64,000 nt of DNA from Synergistaceae bacterium OttesenSCG-928-D05. GTDB taxonomy: Bacteria > Synergistota > Synergistia > Synergistales > Synergistaceae. The notes below the pieces were generated by a model that was not told where the DNA came from, ran no database searches, and was given only the letters and a program-made list of their open reading frames with translations. Location: assembly GCA_030266985.1 (NCBI GenBank), contig JAJDJB010000003.1, forward strand, positions 1 through 64,000. The letters run 5' to 3'. Every line of letters begins with the position of its first letter. The stretch's first letter is position 1. The position numbers and the translations under genes were made by a program. Shown here one piece after another: positions 41,943 to 51,262 of the stretch.

Positions 41943-43102
41943 TGTCAATTTATATGAACAATGCCGCGACATCGTGGCCAAAGCCGGAGCCCGTCTCCCA
42001 GGCGATGTGCAATTTTATAACGGAGCACGGCGCAAATCTTTCTCGCGGCTCCGCGTCAGAGCGTGATATAGAAAGCCTGGATTATGTTTTTTCATGCCGC
42101 GCAAAACTGGCAAAACTCCTCGGCGGATATGACAGGGCAAATCCAACTTATGTGACGCTCGCGAATAATATTACGGAATCCCTCAATATCGTCATCAAGG
42201 GATATTTGAAACCCGGGATGCGGGTCATTACGACCTCGATGGAGCACAACGCCGTCATCCGGCCGCTGCGCCATCTGGAAAAAGAAGGCGTTCGCGTAGA
42301 CGTGATACAGTGCAGCATACGAGGTTACATGGATCCCAAAGTTCTGGATTCCCTGCTTGAAGAACCGGCCGACATGGTCGTCATGACGCACTGCAGTAAT
42401 GTCTGCGGGGCGCTGCAGGACATCGAAAGCGCCGCCGAAATTTGCTGGAAGAGACACGTTCCCCTTGTGCTCGACTGCGCACAGACAGCCGGCGTCGTTC
42501 CGATCAGCGCTAGCGAACTCGGCCTGGCCGCACTCTGTTTTACCGGACATAAAGGGCTGCTCGGCCCCCAGGGCACGGGCGGCATTATCTGGGAGCCCGG
42601 CTTCGCGCGGAAATGCGATGCGTTTATTGAGGGCGGCACGGGAAGTTTTTCGCACGAAGAGTACCAGCCCGCACAACTGCCCGACAAATTTGAATCAGGA
42701 ACGCCCAACCTGCCCGGCATCACCGGGTTGCTTGCGGCGGTATCCTGGATTGAAAAGGAAGGAATCGATAAGATCCACGCAAGGGAACGAGAGATCGGAG
42801 AACGTCTGGAGAACGGACTTCGCAGCATCAAAGAAGTGAAAGTCCTCGGCCCCTCGGGAGACACACCGAGGCTCCCCGTCTATTCCCTCAACGTGAAAGC
42901 CAAGGACAATGCGTTTCTGGCGCTTGATCTGGCCGACATTTACAGGATCGAGACACGCCCGGGCCTGCACTGTTCGCCGCTTGCGCACCGGACGCTGGGT
43001 TCTTTCCCGAATGGCGCTCTGCGGCTCTCACCCGGTTATTTCACAAAGGAAGATGAAGTCGACGCAACTGTCGAAGCAATAAAAGAACTCGCGGCAAAGT
43101 AG
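41942..43102 (+). CDS. Class V aminotransferase, cysteine desulfurase/selenocysteine lyase-like
   Basis: The 386-residue PLP enzyme has MNNAATSWPKP at its N-terminus, TTSMEHNAVIRPL, LDCAQTAGVVPI and the PLP lysine in TGHKGLLGPQG (Lys204). A cysteine lies in RPGLHCSPLAHR (about 344), where the mobile catalytic cysteine is expected. This matches the desulfurase subfamily that travels with yedF in selenium-using organisms, so selenide delivery is likely but inferred. The start overlaps the yedF stop by one base. A terminator hairpin begins in its last codons. Confidence 0.93.
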   Translation: MSIYMNNAATSWPKPEPVSQAMCNFITEHGANLSRGSASERDIESLDYVFSCRAKLAKLLGGYDRANPTYVTLANNITESLNIVIKGYLKPGMRVITTSMEHNAVIRPLRHLEKEGVRVDVIQCSIRGYMDPKVLDSLLEEPADMVVMTHCSNVCGALQDIESAAEICWKRHVPLVLDCAQTAGVVPISASELGLAALCFTGHKGLLGPQGTGGIIWEPGFARKCDAFIEGGTGSFSHEEYQPAQLPDKFESGTPNLPGITGLLAAVSWIEKEGIDKIHAREREIGERLENGLRSIKEVKVLGPSGDTPRLPVYSLNVKAKDNAFLALDLADIYRIETRPGLHCSPLAHRTLGSFPNGALRLSPGYFTKEDEVDATVEAIKELAAK

Positions 43103-43118
43103 CCGCGAGTTCTTTTTT
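43086..43118 (+). terminator. Terminator of the HD-GYP-yedF-desulfurase operon
   Basis: AACTCGCGGC and GCCGCGAGTT form a 10-bp stem that includes the stop codon, followed by CTTTTTT. Confidence 0.93.
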
Positions 43119-43134
43119 CTTGTCGTTACGGCGC

Positions 43135-43416
43135 TTATGCGACCCAGCCTTTTTGCCGCAGAACGCCGAGCGAATAATCGTCCGCCGGATAATAGCCCTT
43201 CTCCAGCAGATCTTTGACGTAGATGCCGTTGTACAAAAAACAGAGCAAAAAATTTGCCAGCCAAAAGGTCAGCACATCCGCGATCATCATAAAGATCGCC
43301 CACTTTGCGTCGCCGCGAAAAAGCGGAACGAAAAAACCGAAAAACAAAACTGTCCAGCTAAATCCAATTTTTGGCGTTTTAACCTGCCCCGCGTCGTTTT
43401 GAAGTCTGATCTGCAA
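43135..43416 (-). CDS. Small membrane protein, DUF2628/HrgC-like
   Basis: The 93-residue protein has two or three membrane helices with the pattern SWTVLFFGFFVPLFRGDAKWA, then a second helix pair, NGIYVKDLLEKGYYPADD and a short tail. This matches the small DUF2628-type proteins, whose function is unknown. The TTG start at 43416 comes directly after the stop of the upstream small gene, with GAAGGAG a little far upstream. The pair is probably one transcript. Confidence 0.75.
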   Translation of the reverse strand: MQIRLQNDAGQVKTPKIGFSWTVLFFGFFVPLFRGDAKWAIFMMIADVLTFWLANFLLCFLYNGIYVKDLLEKGYYPADDYSLGVLRQKGWVA

Positions 43417-43417
43417 C

Positions 43418-43636
43418 TTATTCCGTCTCTCCTTCTTGCTCCATCACATGGACTGCCGCTTTTGTCGAAGCCATCCATGTGAGGCCGATAAAACATAGCA
43501 TCACCGGCAGTGATATATATTTAAACTCGATCTTCCCCATTGCGTAAAGAGCTGCAAACAGGACAAGCAACAAAAGCGCGGCGCATAGCAATATTTTAGA
43601 AAAGGCAAAGAAACGCTTCGCAGTTTTCAGTTTCAT
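43418..43636 (-). CDS. Small membrane protein of unknown function
   Basis: The 72-residue protein is not recognised. It has a basic N-terminus (MKLKTAKRF) and two hydrophobic helices (about 14-33 and 41-58), then an acidic tail (HVMEQEGETE). The next gene starts one base after its stop, so the two small membrane proteins are likely made together. It is divergent from lemA. Confidence 0.7.
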   Translation of the reverse strand: MKLKTAKRFFAFSKILLCAALLLLVLFAALYAMGKIEFKYISLPVMLCFIGLTWMASTKAAVHVMEQEGETE

Positions 43637-43739
43637 TTGTGTTCACCTCAAACAGATGTTCAAATCCGTATAAATGATAACACATTCAATTGCGGAAATG
43701 GTTATAATCCATACATCAACCTTTAAGGAGGAATACCAT

Positions 43740-44291
43740 ATGGCATTATGGATCATACTCGGAGCCGTCGCTGTTTTAGCCCTGTGGCTCATGGGAACTT
43801 ACAATGGGCTCGTTCGTCTGCGTAACTTGAAAGAAGAAGGCTGGAGCGGGATCGACGTACAGCTCAAAAGAAGGTCCGACCTTGTCCCGAATCTTGTAGA
43901 GACCGTAAAGGGCTATGCGGGCCATGAAAAGGACACTCTGGAAAAAGTGATCGGCGCAAGAAGCGCAGTTATGAGCGCGGGCACCGATCCCGAGGCAAGA
44001 CTAAAGGCGGAAAACGCGCTTACGAGCACGCTGCGTTCCCTTTTTGCCGTGGCCGAGAACTATCCCGATCTGAAGGCAAACGCAAATTTCATAAACTTGC
44101 AGGAGCAGCTCAGCAAGATCGAAGACGAAATCCAGATGTCAAGGCGCTATTACAACGGCGCGGCGCGCAATTACAACACAGCGGCACAGCAGTTCCCGGC
44201 CGTATTGATCGCGGGCGCGATGGGCTTCCACAAAGCCCCTTACTTCGAAGCCGAAGAAGAGGCAAAAGCCGTTCCGCAGGTCAAGTTCTAG
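43740..44291 (+). CDS. lemA: LemA family protein
   Basis: The 183-residue protein has one N-terminal membrane helix (about 3-21) followed by a long alpha-helical bundle with the LemA pattern: [48 protein letters not shown] and [13 protein letters not shown]. It ends in the usual [12 protein letters not shown] part. LemA proteins sit in the membrane and are often paired with a DUF2207 or TPM-domain protein, as here. The exact role is unsettled. The ATG at 43740 follows AAGGAGG; the upstream in-frame extension was rejected. Confidence 0.95.
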   Translation: MALWIILGAVAVLALWLMGTYNGLVRLRNLKEEGWSGIDVQLKRRSDLVPNLVETVKGYAGHEKDTLEKVIGARSAVMSAGTDPEARLKAENALTSTLRSLFAVAENYPDLKANANFINLQEQLSKIEDEIQMSRRYYNGAARNYNTAAQQFPAVLIAGAMGFHKAPYFEAEEEAKAVPQVKF

Positions 44292-44301
44292 CGTTCGGCT
44301 G

Positions 44302-46212
44302 ATGATTAAGATTTCTTCGCGGGCAAAACTTTTCCTGGTCATAACGGCGGCGCTTCTTTTTGCCGCCGCAGATGTTTCTTATGCGCGTGAGGTTTTCAAA
44401 ACTTACGACGTGACCGTTCAGATTCATGAAGACAGCACTATGACCGTAACGGAAAATATTGTCGCCGTGGTGGAAAACATAGAAATCAACAGGGGAATCG
44501 TCCGCGTCTTTCCCGTCGAGTACAAAGACGCGAACAACCGTAGGATCACGGTGGGCTTTGACGTGCTTTCCGTAAAACTGGACGGACAGGACACGCCGTT
44601 CCAGGTTTCTTCGAGCGGGCGGTATAAAGAGCTCCGCATCGGAGACGCAAACCGGGTCATTCGCCCCGGCGACCACCTGTTCACGATCGTCTACAAGACG
44701 TCAAAACAGCTCGGTTTTTTCGAAAATCACGATGAACTGTACTGGAACGTGACGGGAAACGACTGGACTTTTCCGATTTTATCCGCATCCTGCAATGTAG
44801 CTTTGCCGGGCGGGAAGTTCGGAGAGGGGTTCAATTCGATCGAATGGTACGTGGGCAAATATGGCGAGAAGGGCAGGAAAAGCGACGCGGCGCTCCTTGC
44901 CGACGGAACGGTGAGGACGACCAGAACGCTCTCGCGGCAGGAAGGCTTCACCGTCGTATACACGTGGCCCAAAGGTATCGTGACGCCTCCCCCGCCGCCA
45001 AGGACAGACAATACGGCGGCGCAGACCGGAATCGCAGCGGCGACTTTTGTACTTTTGACGGGCTGGCTTCTTTTCGCGTGGAAAAAATGGGGAAAAGAAC
45101 CGACTGCAAAGCCGGTCATCCCGCTTTTCTATCCGCCGGAAGGCGGCTCACCCGCATACGCACGCTATATCAAGGATATGAAAGCTGACCAGACAAGTTT
45201 TACGGCGGCAGTAATCGGCCTTGCGGTCAAGGGCGCGCTTCTGATCGAAGAAGAAGAGGGCGTCAAAACGTTTTTCGGAACGGCAAAAAATACGATCACG
45301 CTGGAGAAAGAGGAGCCGACCCCGCAAGGCTTGGCAGTGGAGGAACAGGCCCTGCTGAAGCAGCTCTTCCCGGGTATGATGGACACGCTTGAGCTGAAAC
45401 AGTCCAACCGCGAAAGACTCGTGAACGCGTTCAGGAGCCTTGGAAGAAATCTGCGCACGCGAAACGACGAGCTCTTTACGAAAAACACTTCGAAAATGCT
45501 GCCGGCGCTTTTCATCTATTTCATTGGCGTCGCGGCGCTCATTCCCTTTAGCGGTGAATACCCCGTCACTGTGATTTTTGCTGGACTGGAAGGCCTTTTT
45601 ATACTCCTGTTCGGTATGCGCATGGGGAAAATCAAAAACAATATCTTTGGCGATATTAAACAATTCCTCTTCCGCGTGCTTCCATACGTAATATTGGGGG
45701 TATTCATGTCGGGCGCGCTCATTGAGATCGGTATATCGCCTGCACCGCTCCTTTTCTTCATCGCCGCGGCAGCCGTATTTTCCGTTATGCGGCCGCTCAT
45801 GATGGCGCGTACACAGCACGGCGCGGATCTACTGAGTGAAGTCGAGGGACTACAGCTTTACATGGACACGGCCGAGAAAGAACGGCTTGAAATGTTCAAC
45901 CCGCCAGAGGAAACGCCGCAGCTCTTTGAACGGTTGCTGCCCTATGCGCTCGCGCTCGGCGTCGCAAAAACATGGGGGAACCGTTTTGAAAAAATTCTGG
46001 CGGCGGCGCAGTATGAACCGACCTGGTATGTGGGGCCGTCTCCATATATTTTCATGAACAGCAGGAACTTAAACGCGTTCTCAAACAACCTGCAAAGCCA
46101 AATGACTTCGAGCATGAGCACGCCATCGTCCTCGCCGGGAAGTTCTTCCGGCAGCGGGGGCGGCGGTTTTTCCGGCGGCGGCGGGGGCGGCGGCGGCGGC
46201 CGCGGCTGGTGA
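44302..46212 (+). CDS. DUF2207 domain-containing membrane protein
   Basis: The 636-residue protein has a signal peptide (cleavage near SYA), an extracytoplasmic DUF2207 domain (about 28-230), a membrane helix near 245, a cytoplasmic part and further helices near 395-440 and 460-510. The C-terminus is low-complexity Ser/Gly, ending in a [15 protein letters not shown]-type tail, which is a normal feature of this family. It starts 10 bp after lemA, and the pair recurs across bacteria. Function is unknown; an envelope-stress or membrane-organising role has been suggested for such pairs but is not shown here. Confidence 0.92.
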   Translation: MIKISSRAKLFLVITAALLFAAADVSYAREVFKTYDVTVQIHEDSTMTVTENIVAVVENIEINRGIVRVFPVEYKDANNRRITVGFDVLSVKLDGQDTPFQVSSSGRYKELRIGDANRVIRPGDHLFTIVYKTSKQLGFFENHDELYWNVTGNDWTFPILSASCNVALPGGKFGEGFNSIEWYVGKYGEKGRKSDAALLADGTVRTTRTLSRQEGFTVVYTWPKGIVTPPPPPRTDNTAAQTGIAAATFVLLTGWLLFAWKKWGKEPTAKPVIPLFYPPEGGSPAYARYIKDMKADQTSFTAAVIGLAVKGALLIEEEEGVKTFFGTAKNTITLEKEEPTPQGLAVEEQALLKQLFPGMMDTLELKQSNRERLVNAFRSLGRNLRTRNDELFTKNTSKMLPALFIYFIGVAALIPFSGEYPVTVIFAGLEGLFILLFGMRMGKIKNNIFGDIKQFLFRVLPYVILGVFMSGALIEIGISPAPLLFFIAAAAVFSVMRPLMMARTQHGADLLSEVEGLQLYMDTAEKERLEMFNPPEETPQLFERLLPYALALGVAKTWGNRFEKILAAAQYEPTWYVGPSPYIFMNSRNLNAFSNNLQSQMTSSMSTPSSSPGSSSGSGGGGFSGGGGGGGGGRGW

Positions 46213-46252
46213 CAGGACGCGGTCCTTACGCACAACTGACTTCGTAACAATT

Positions 46253-46306
46253 GAGAGCGGCTCCTGCGACGTATACCCTACGCCCCGGAACCGCTCTCTT
46301 CATATT
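46253..46306. terminator. Probable terminator between DUF2207 gene and GH18 gene
   Basis: GAGAGCGG and CCGCTCTC pair, with further TCC/GGA pairs inward, around a 30-nt loop. TTCATATTG follows on the plus strand. The T-run is weak. Confidence 0.55.
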
Positions 46307-46346
46307 GCTGCTTCACTTGTACGTTATTTCTGCGGTGAGATTCCCT

Positions 46347-47768
46347 TTAAGGCAGTAGCTTATTGATCGTCTCCCACACCTCGAACTTCTCGTGTCCGCG
46401 CCGCCATGCGGCCATGCCCGCGAGGTCGTATTTCTTGACCAGCCCAAGTTTGCGTTCAATCGACTGCGCGTTTTCAACCCACACTTTGTACGTTTTATTG
46501 TTTTCGATGTAGGAGAAATAGTGCTGCCCCATATCTTCCAGCCAGTGCATCGCGGCACCGGTCCTCTGCGCGACGCTCTCGGCCTCTTCCATCGTCAGCG
46601 TAAAAGATTTCACTTTTACTTTCCCGCCATCCGCGGGCGTTTCTTCCCACCGCCGCATATAGAACGGCACGCCCAGCACAAGTTTATTTTTCGGAACACC
46701 CTCCGCCAGGCTGCCCTGCACGGCGCGTTCAACCCACGGCATTGAGGCCACCGAACCGGATTTCGGCGAGGTCCTCCAATGTTGATCGTACGCCATCAGC
46801 ATGACGTAGTCCGCGTATTTGGCAAGTTCCCCGCGATCATGGCTGCGGGAAGCGTTCGATGTTCCGGGGATATGCACGTCGACGGAACAGGAAAGCCCCT
46901 GCACCTTGAGCTGATCCGACAGAATCGACATGAAACGGACGAACAATTCGCTGTCGTTTGCGTCCAGTCCCTCAAAATCGACGTTGAATCCGTCGAGGTT
47001 ATAAAGTTTCGCGTACGCCAGCAGGCGCGCGATGAGAAGATTCACGCCGCGCGGGTTGCGCAAAAATTGTGTCGTCATCGACCGGCTGAACCCGTTCGAA
47101 ACAAGCGCCCAAACCCGGTATCCGCGCTTGTGCGCCTCTTCCACATAGGCGGCTGACGCGCGATTCGCCATACCGCCGTCCGCGCCGGTCATGTTGAACC
47201 AGGTCGGCGAAATCGCATGAAGTCCTTTTATCTCCGGCTCTTTCGAGAGGTCTTTGTTGTCGCGCACCACGTGGTCCCACACGAGTTTCAGCTTTCCCTG
47301 TATCTTTGCGTTCGGCTTTGCAAGCTTCTGCGGAAGCGGCTCGTTCGGCGTCATCGCGCGCAGCGTTACGCCGTTTTTATTTTGTACCGCAAGCCGCGTG
47401 ACACGCTCCATCCCGGCCACGTTGAAATAGGACACTTCGTCCTCCACCGCGGACGGGAAGTACAGCGTCAAAGTTTTTCCCGCAAGACGCTCCATTTCTT
47501 TGATTTCAAAAATTTTAGCGGGGTCTTGTATCTGAAGCAGAAAGCCTTTGCCGTTGGGGCCGGGAAGCAGCGGAATTCCTGCAAGTTTCGCGCTTTCTTC
47601 GGGGATCCAGACATCCGCGCCGCGCATAAAACCGGCGCCGATCTGTTTTGTTTTGCCTGCTTTCTCGTAATGTACCGCGACCGGAACGTCCCCTTCTGCG
47701 GCAAACGCAGCGGCGCAGGATACGAAGAAAAACACGACGCAGAGCAACCACATCATTTTTTGACGCAT
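46347..47768 (-). CDS. Secreted glycoside hydrolase family 18 protein (chitinase/YaaH-like)
   Basis: The 473-residue protein has a signal peptide (cleavage after AAAFA), an N-terminal region of about 150 residues that may be a copper-amine-oxidase-N-like beta domain, and a GH18 TIM barrel with the catalytic motif LDGFNVDFEGL (DxxDxDxE complete) plus VMLMAYDQHW. It resembles YaaH/SleL-type N-acetylglucosaminidases acting on peptidoglycan or chitin-like chains. The ATG at 47768 follows AAAGGGG; the frame's upstream extension was not used. Appears monocistronic. Confidence 0.92.
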   Translation of the reverse strand: MRQKMMWLLCVVFFFVSCAAAFAAEGDVPVAVHYEKAGKTKQIGAGFMRGADVWIPEESAKLAGIPLLPGPNGKGFLLQIQDPAKIFEIKEMERLAGKTLTLYFPSAVEDEVSYFNVAGMERVTRLAVQNKNGVTLRAMTPNEPLPQKLAKPNAKIQGKLKLVWDHVVRDNKDLSKEPEIKGLHAISPTWFNMTGADGGMANRASAAYVEEAHKRGYRVWALVSNGFSRSMTTQFLRNPRGVNLLIARLLAYAKLYNLDGFNVDFEGLDANDSELFVRFMSILSDQLKVQGLSCSVDVHIPGTSNASRSHDRGELAKYADYVMLMAYDQHWRTSPKSGSVASMPWVERAVQGSLAEGVPKNKLVLGVPFYMRRWEETPADGGKVKVKSFTLTMEEAESVAQRTGAAMHWLEDMGQHYFSYIENNKTYKVWVENAQSIERKLGLVKKYDLAGMAAWRRGHEKFEVWETINKLLP

Positions 47769-47880
47769 CGAAAAAACCCCTTTCTCTTTCAGCGAACTCA
47801 ATCATACTATAAATCGCACGCGAAGATACCCGTTTATGCGATATAATTCATAATGCACAAAAGAGGGGTTGGGTTTTGCG

Positions 47881-48417
47881 ATGCGAAAGCATTTTGTGTT
47901 TTTTCTGATCCTTTTCTCATTGCTTCTTGCGGGCTGCGGCGAAGCGCAGTTCGGTATGAGCGGGGACGAATTTCTGACGCGGCTGGTCAGCGTCTTCTAT
48001 CGGGTACGGGGCGGTTTCAACAGCAACAGCATCTCTCTTGCTGAGAAAACGCCGGAAGGAACGACGATGAGCTATAACAATTCGATCTTCCTGACCGTGC
48101 ACGAAACAAGAGAGCGCAGCGACGTGGAAAGCATCTCCGTGGTTTTGGTCACACAGGACGCTTCCCCCGCCCGGCAGTTTTTGAAAGGGGGTGTTCCCGG
48201 CGACGATATGCTCTTCGAGAATATTTGTTTGCAAGTTATCTTTGCATTGAATCCTCGTATGAGCGACGTAAACGGACAGCGTATCCTCCGCGAAATTGGC
48301 GGCGATTCGCTTTTTCTCGACGGGAAACGACGAAGTGCGAGCGACGGGAAATACCGCTATATTATGAAGTTACATGAGAACGGAATGGCAATTATGGTCG
48401 TGACTTCCACGCAATAA
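47881..48417 (+). CDS. Putative lipoprotein of unknown function
   Basis: The 178-residue protein starts with a lipoprotein signal peptide: basic MRKH, a hydrophobic core and the lipobox LLAGC, so the mature protein begins at Cys19. The rest is not recognised. The ATG at 47881 gives a proper signal peptide. A TTG four codons upstream is nearer to the GAGGGG site and could be used instead. It is 40 bp upstream of the next gene. Confidence 0.78.
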   Translation: MRKHFVFFLILFSLLLAGCGEAQFGMSGDEFLTRLVSVFYRVRGGFNSNSISLAEKTPEGTTMSYNNSIFLTVHETRERSDVESISVVLVTQDASPARQFLKGGVPGDDMLFENICLQVIFALNPRMSDVNGQRILREIGGDSLFLDGKRRSASDGKYRYIMKLHENGMAIMVVTSTQ

Positions 48418-48457
48418 TTTTAAGTCGATAGACAAATAACGAAAGAGGTAAAAACAA

Positions 48458-49387
48458 ATGGTCAAACACAATGGAAATATCGAGGCGCTTTTAGATAGGC
48501 TCGACAACGCACAGACGGACGAAGAGATTTACGCTATCGGAAAGCGGCTGCTCGAACTCGATCCTGCAAACCCTCACGGAAAACTTGCCGTGTGGGAGGC
48601 GATGGGATTTGAAGACAGCATGGCAAACCTGAGTATGCTGCGCGAAGCGCTCATGGCGATCCGCACGATCGTACTGAACAGCGACGAGCCGGCTTTCATC
48701 GAAAATGACCGGGACTCGCAGGTCTACGGCTCTATCATGATGAATCTCGGATATGCGCTGCTTGCCGAAGGAGAAATGGAAGAAGCGCTCAACGTCGCAA
48801 AAGAGCTCGCCAATTTTGACGACGAAGGCTATTATCCAAGCCGGACGCTGCTATACCGCTGCATGCTCGGGCTAGATATGTATGCGGAAATACTCGCAAC
48901 GCTCGAGTCGGACCCGCTGGAATCCGTCGTGGGCGAACACGCGCGCGCGATTGCAATGATAGAGCTGGGCGAAGATCCGCAGGAAATCCGCGAGGCCGTC
49001 GCTTATGCAATCTCCCTTGCGCCGAACGTTCCCTTCTTCGTGCTTGGCATTTGGGATTTCCCGGATGACGGCGATGATCTGGATGACGATGTCGAGGAAG
49101 TCGTGCAATACGCCGCGTACCTTTCCGAACCCTGGACAAGCTCAGACGCTCGCCTTGTGGAGCTTTCCACGCCAACCTTTATGTTCGGTTATCTGACGGA
49201 ACGGCTCGAAGATGAAGAGGAAATTGCATTGCTTGTTGAGGGTTACGAAACGGCGGGCTTGAAAGAAAAGGTCGAAACCGCAAGGGCGAAAGTCAAGAAA
49301 ATGATTGCAGCCAACGAAGATATTGACGAAGTCGATGCGGTGGCGCTCGGCGAAACGGAAGCGATTATCGAAGAACTGATGAGCTAA
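48458..49387 (+). CDS. Cytoplasmic TPR-like helical-repeat protein of unknown function
   Basis: The 309-residue acidic protein has no signal peptide or membrane helix. Its alpha-helical pattern resembles tetratricopeptide repeats (GKRLLELDPANPHGKLAVWE and LGYALLAEGEMEEALNVAKEL), suggesting protein-protein binding. An acidic stretch (DDGDDLDDDVEE) lies near 210. It follows the lipoprotein gene and ends with a strong terminator (49430-49460). GAAAGAGG precedes the start. Confidence 0.75.
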   Translation: MVKHNGNIEALLDRLDNAQTDEEIYAIGKRLLELDPANPHGKLAVWEAMGFEDSMANLSMLREALMAIRTIVLNSDEPAFIENDRDSQVYGSIMMNLGYALLAEGEMEEALNVAKELANFDDEGYYPSRTLLYRCMLGLDMYAEILATLESDPLESVVGEHARAIAMIELGEDPQEIREAVAYAISLAPNVPFFVLGIWDFPDDGDDLDDDVEEVVQYAAYLSEPWTSSDARLVELSTPTFMFGYLTERLEDEEEIALLVEGYETAGLKEKVETARAKVKKMIAANEDIDEVDAVALGETEAIIEELMS

Positions 49388-49429
49388 GTTTCTTAGCGCT
49401 AAAAACGGGCTTCACAAGAGAAAATCGTG

Positions 49430-49460
49430 AAAGCGGGCGGTCTCAGACCGCCCGCTTTTA
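49430..49460. terminator. Strong bidirectional terminator
   Basis: A perfect inverted repeat (AAAGCGGGCGGTCT and its complement) with T-rich ends on both strands separates the TPR-like gene from the convergent PEP/pyruvate-domain genes. Confidence 0.93.
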
Positions 49461-49476
49461 TTTGTTGAAATACTTT

Positions 49477-51252
49477 TTACATCACAAGTCCCATATTGGG
49501 AAACGCCGCGTTTCTGTTGTCGACGATCACGCCGCGATTTTCCGTTCCGTCCATATATGCGGAAAAATCGCCGCGATATATTCGAATTGCCGGATGCGGC
49601 CCATACTCCCATTCGCTGTTATGGAACCATTCCGCATCGATGATATTATTGAGCTCTCCTTCAAAAACAGGCATGTACAGGACGTTATCGACCGATAAAT
49701 CCGAGAAGAAATGCGTTCCGTAAGAGAGTTCCGGCATAAATCCAAATCGGGGAATGCCGAGCTCGACGATGCACTTGCAGCCTGTCAATTCATTATATTG
49801 AACCGGCACGCCAAGCTGCGGATTACTTGAACCGACCCGCCCGGGGGAGACGAGGATGTAGGGTTCGTTTGCGAACTTCGCGTTCAGAGCTCCGATTCCG
49901 CGGGCGATTTTATAGTAGTCTTCCGGGCAGGAATGATAGATTTTATGATCGATATAAATCAGCTTCGTCACGCCCTCCAGCGCACCCGGCGTAACCATCC
50001 TGTCCGCTTGCAGCAGGATGCGTTTTCCCGTCAGGTCGGGAATCCCTTCCGCATTGGATTCACTGTTCCAGAAGGGACGCGATTGAATGAGACCCAGGCT
50101 GTCTTCAAGGGGTTCATAAGCATATTCGATATCCGCAGGGACACCCATCGTTTCTTCTAATAATAGAAGCGTTTTTTTCATGCGTTCGAAAAATTGCGCG
50201 TATCTGCGCGGGAAATTTTCGAACGTAAGGCAAATTTTCGCCCCTTCGGACACGCAGTTCAGGTCTTTGGTAAGAGGCGCGAAAAAACCGCCCTCAGAAG
50301 AATAGTGATAGATTTGCGCGTAGGCCGCGAAGTCGGGATGATATTCCAGAAGCTGTTTCCATTCTTTTTTTATGTCGAGCGTCGTGAGGTCGTTGGGCGC
50401 GTTTTCGTCGATAACCTGAAAACGTTCCTGCGCGTTGAACGCAATTTTATCCGAGTTTTGCCCGTCGGGGCGCAGATAGGGATTTGTCAGCGAAACGGTG
50501 CGTGCATAACCGCGTTTCGTGCTCATCGTCCCCATTCCGAAGACGAGGCGCAGAACGCCGTCCTCCTGTTTTATGCGCGTGCTCCATCGGCGGAAGTTCT
50601 GCGAATATCCAACGCCCGCCACGGTCGGATAATAATATCGGCCTCGCCAGCGCCCCGCCATACGGATCAGGATGATTCCCATATCATCGTCGCCAAGCGC
50701 ATGTTTCTGGCGATAGCTTATCGCTTTTGGAAAATAGACGCGCGAATAGATTTTTTTAATCTCGGCTTCGACAGCCAATGAACGCATCTCCAGATTTCCG
50801 GCGTTGTTTCCCAGAAAAGTTGAAAGATATTTTCCGGCAAAAGAATGTTTGAGCGAATCCTCAAGCCGGCTGCTGCTTCGCACCACTACAGGATCGTGTT
50901 CGCGAAGCAAAAATTGCCGGACCGCGTCCGCCGTGATCCGGGGCAGCGGCGTGGATAAGAAGACGCTTTCCAGCCGCTCGGGATCGCCCGCCGCAATCAG
51001 TTTATCAAGCGAAGGTACGTTTTCAAGAAACTGATGAAAGAGATCGATGCCCAGGTAGATGGATTTCGGCACTTTTGTCCGTGCAAGCTGCTCGTCGCCG
51101 CTGTCGCGCAATTGCCTGAGCGCAAAAAGCAGAGACCGTCCTTTTCCGCCGATCGTCTCTTTCCCGTAAATCAGAGGCGCAAAGTCTTCGTCGTCGAGTG
51201 GATTCCACGAAAAATATCTCTCCTGGATTCTCGCCAGTTCGGTTTTGTTCAT
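49477..51252 (-). CDS. PEP/pyruvate-binding domain-containing protein (second of a tandem pair)
   Basis: The 591-residue protein carries the ATP-grasp-like nucleotide-binding domain of PEP synthase/PPDK (PF01326 type), with ETIGGKGRSL near 33-41 and VVRSSSRLED. The phosphohistidine swivelling domain and the PEP/pyruvate barrel are both missing. Its C-terminal 150 residues are a conserved module shared with the upstream paralogue (LVSPGRVGSSNPQLGVPV, then PELSYGTHFFSDL and LYMPVFEG). No catalytic reaction can be assigned. The ATG at 51252 follows AGGGTGG and lies 10 bp after the paralogue stop. Confidence 0.82.
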   Translation of the reverse strand: MNKTELARIQERYFSWNPLDDEDFAPLIYGKETIGGKGRSLLFALRQLRDSGDEQLARTKVPKSIYLGIDLFHQFLENVPSLDKLIAAGDPERLESVFLSTPLPRITADAVRQFLLREHDPVVVRSSSRLEDSLKHSFAGKYLSTFLGNNAGNLEMRSLAVEAEIKKIYSRVYFPKAISYRQKHALGDDDMGIILIRMAGRWRGRYYYPTVAGVGYSQNFRRWSTRIKQEDGVLRLVFGMGTMSTKRGYARTVSLTNPYLRPDGQNSDKIAFNAQERFQVIDENAPNDLTTLDIKKEWKQLLEYHPDFAAYAQIYHYSSEGGFFAPLTKDLNCVSEGAKICLTFENFPRRYAQFFERMKKTLLLLEETMGVPADIEYAYEPLEDSLGLIQSRPFWNSESNAEGIPDLTGKRILLQADRMVTPGALEGVTKLIYIDHKIYHSCPEDYYKIARGIGALNAKFANEPYILVSPGRVGSSNPQLGVPVQYNELTGCKCIVELGIPRFGFMPELSYGTHFFSDLSVDNVLYMPVFEGELNNIIDAEWFHNSEWEYGPHPAIRIYRGDFSAYMDGTENRGVIVDNRNAAFPNMGLVM

Positions 51253-51262
51253 AATGTCCACC

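Noticed and set aside
46140-46212. GGC-rich repeat at the end of the DUF2207 gene, considered as a repeat expansion or assembly artefact
   Set aside because: A poly-glycine C-terminus is typical of DUF2207/TPM-related proteins, and the frame remains intact to the stop codon.
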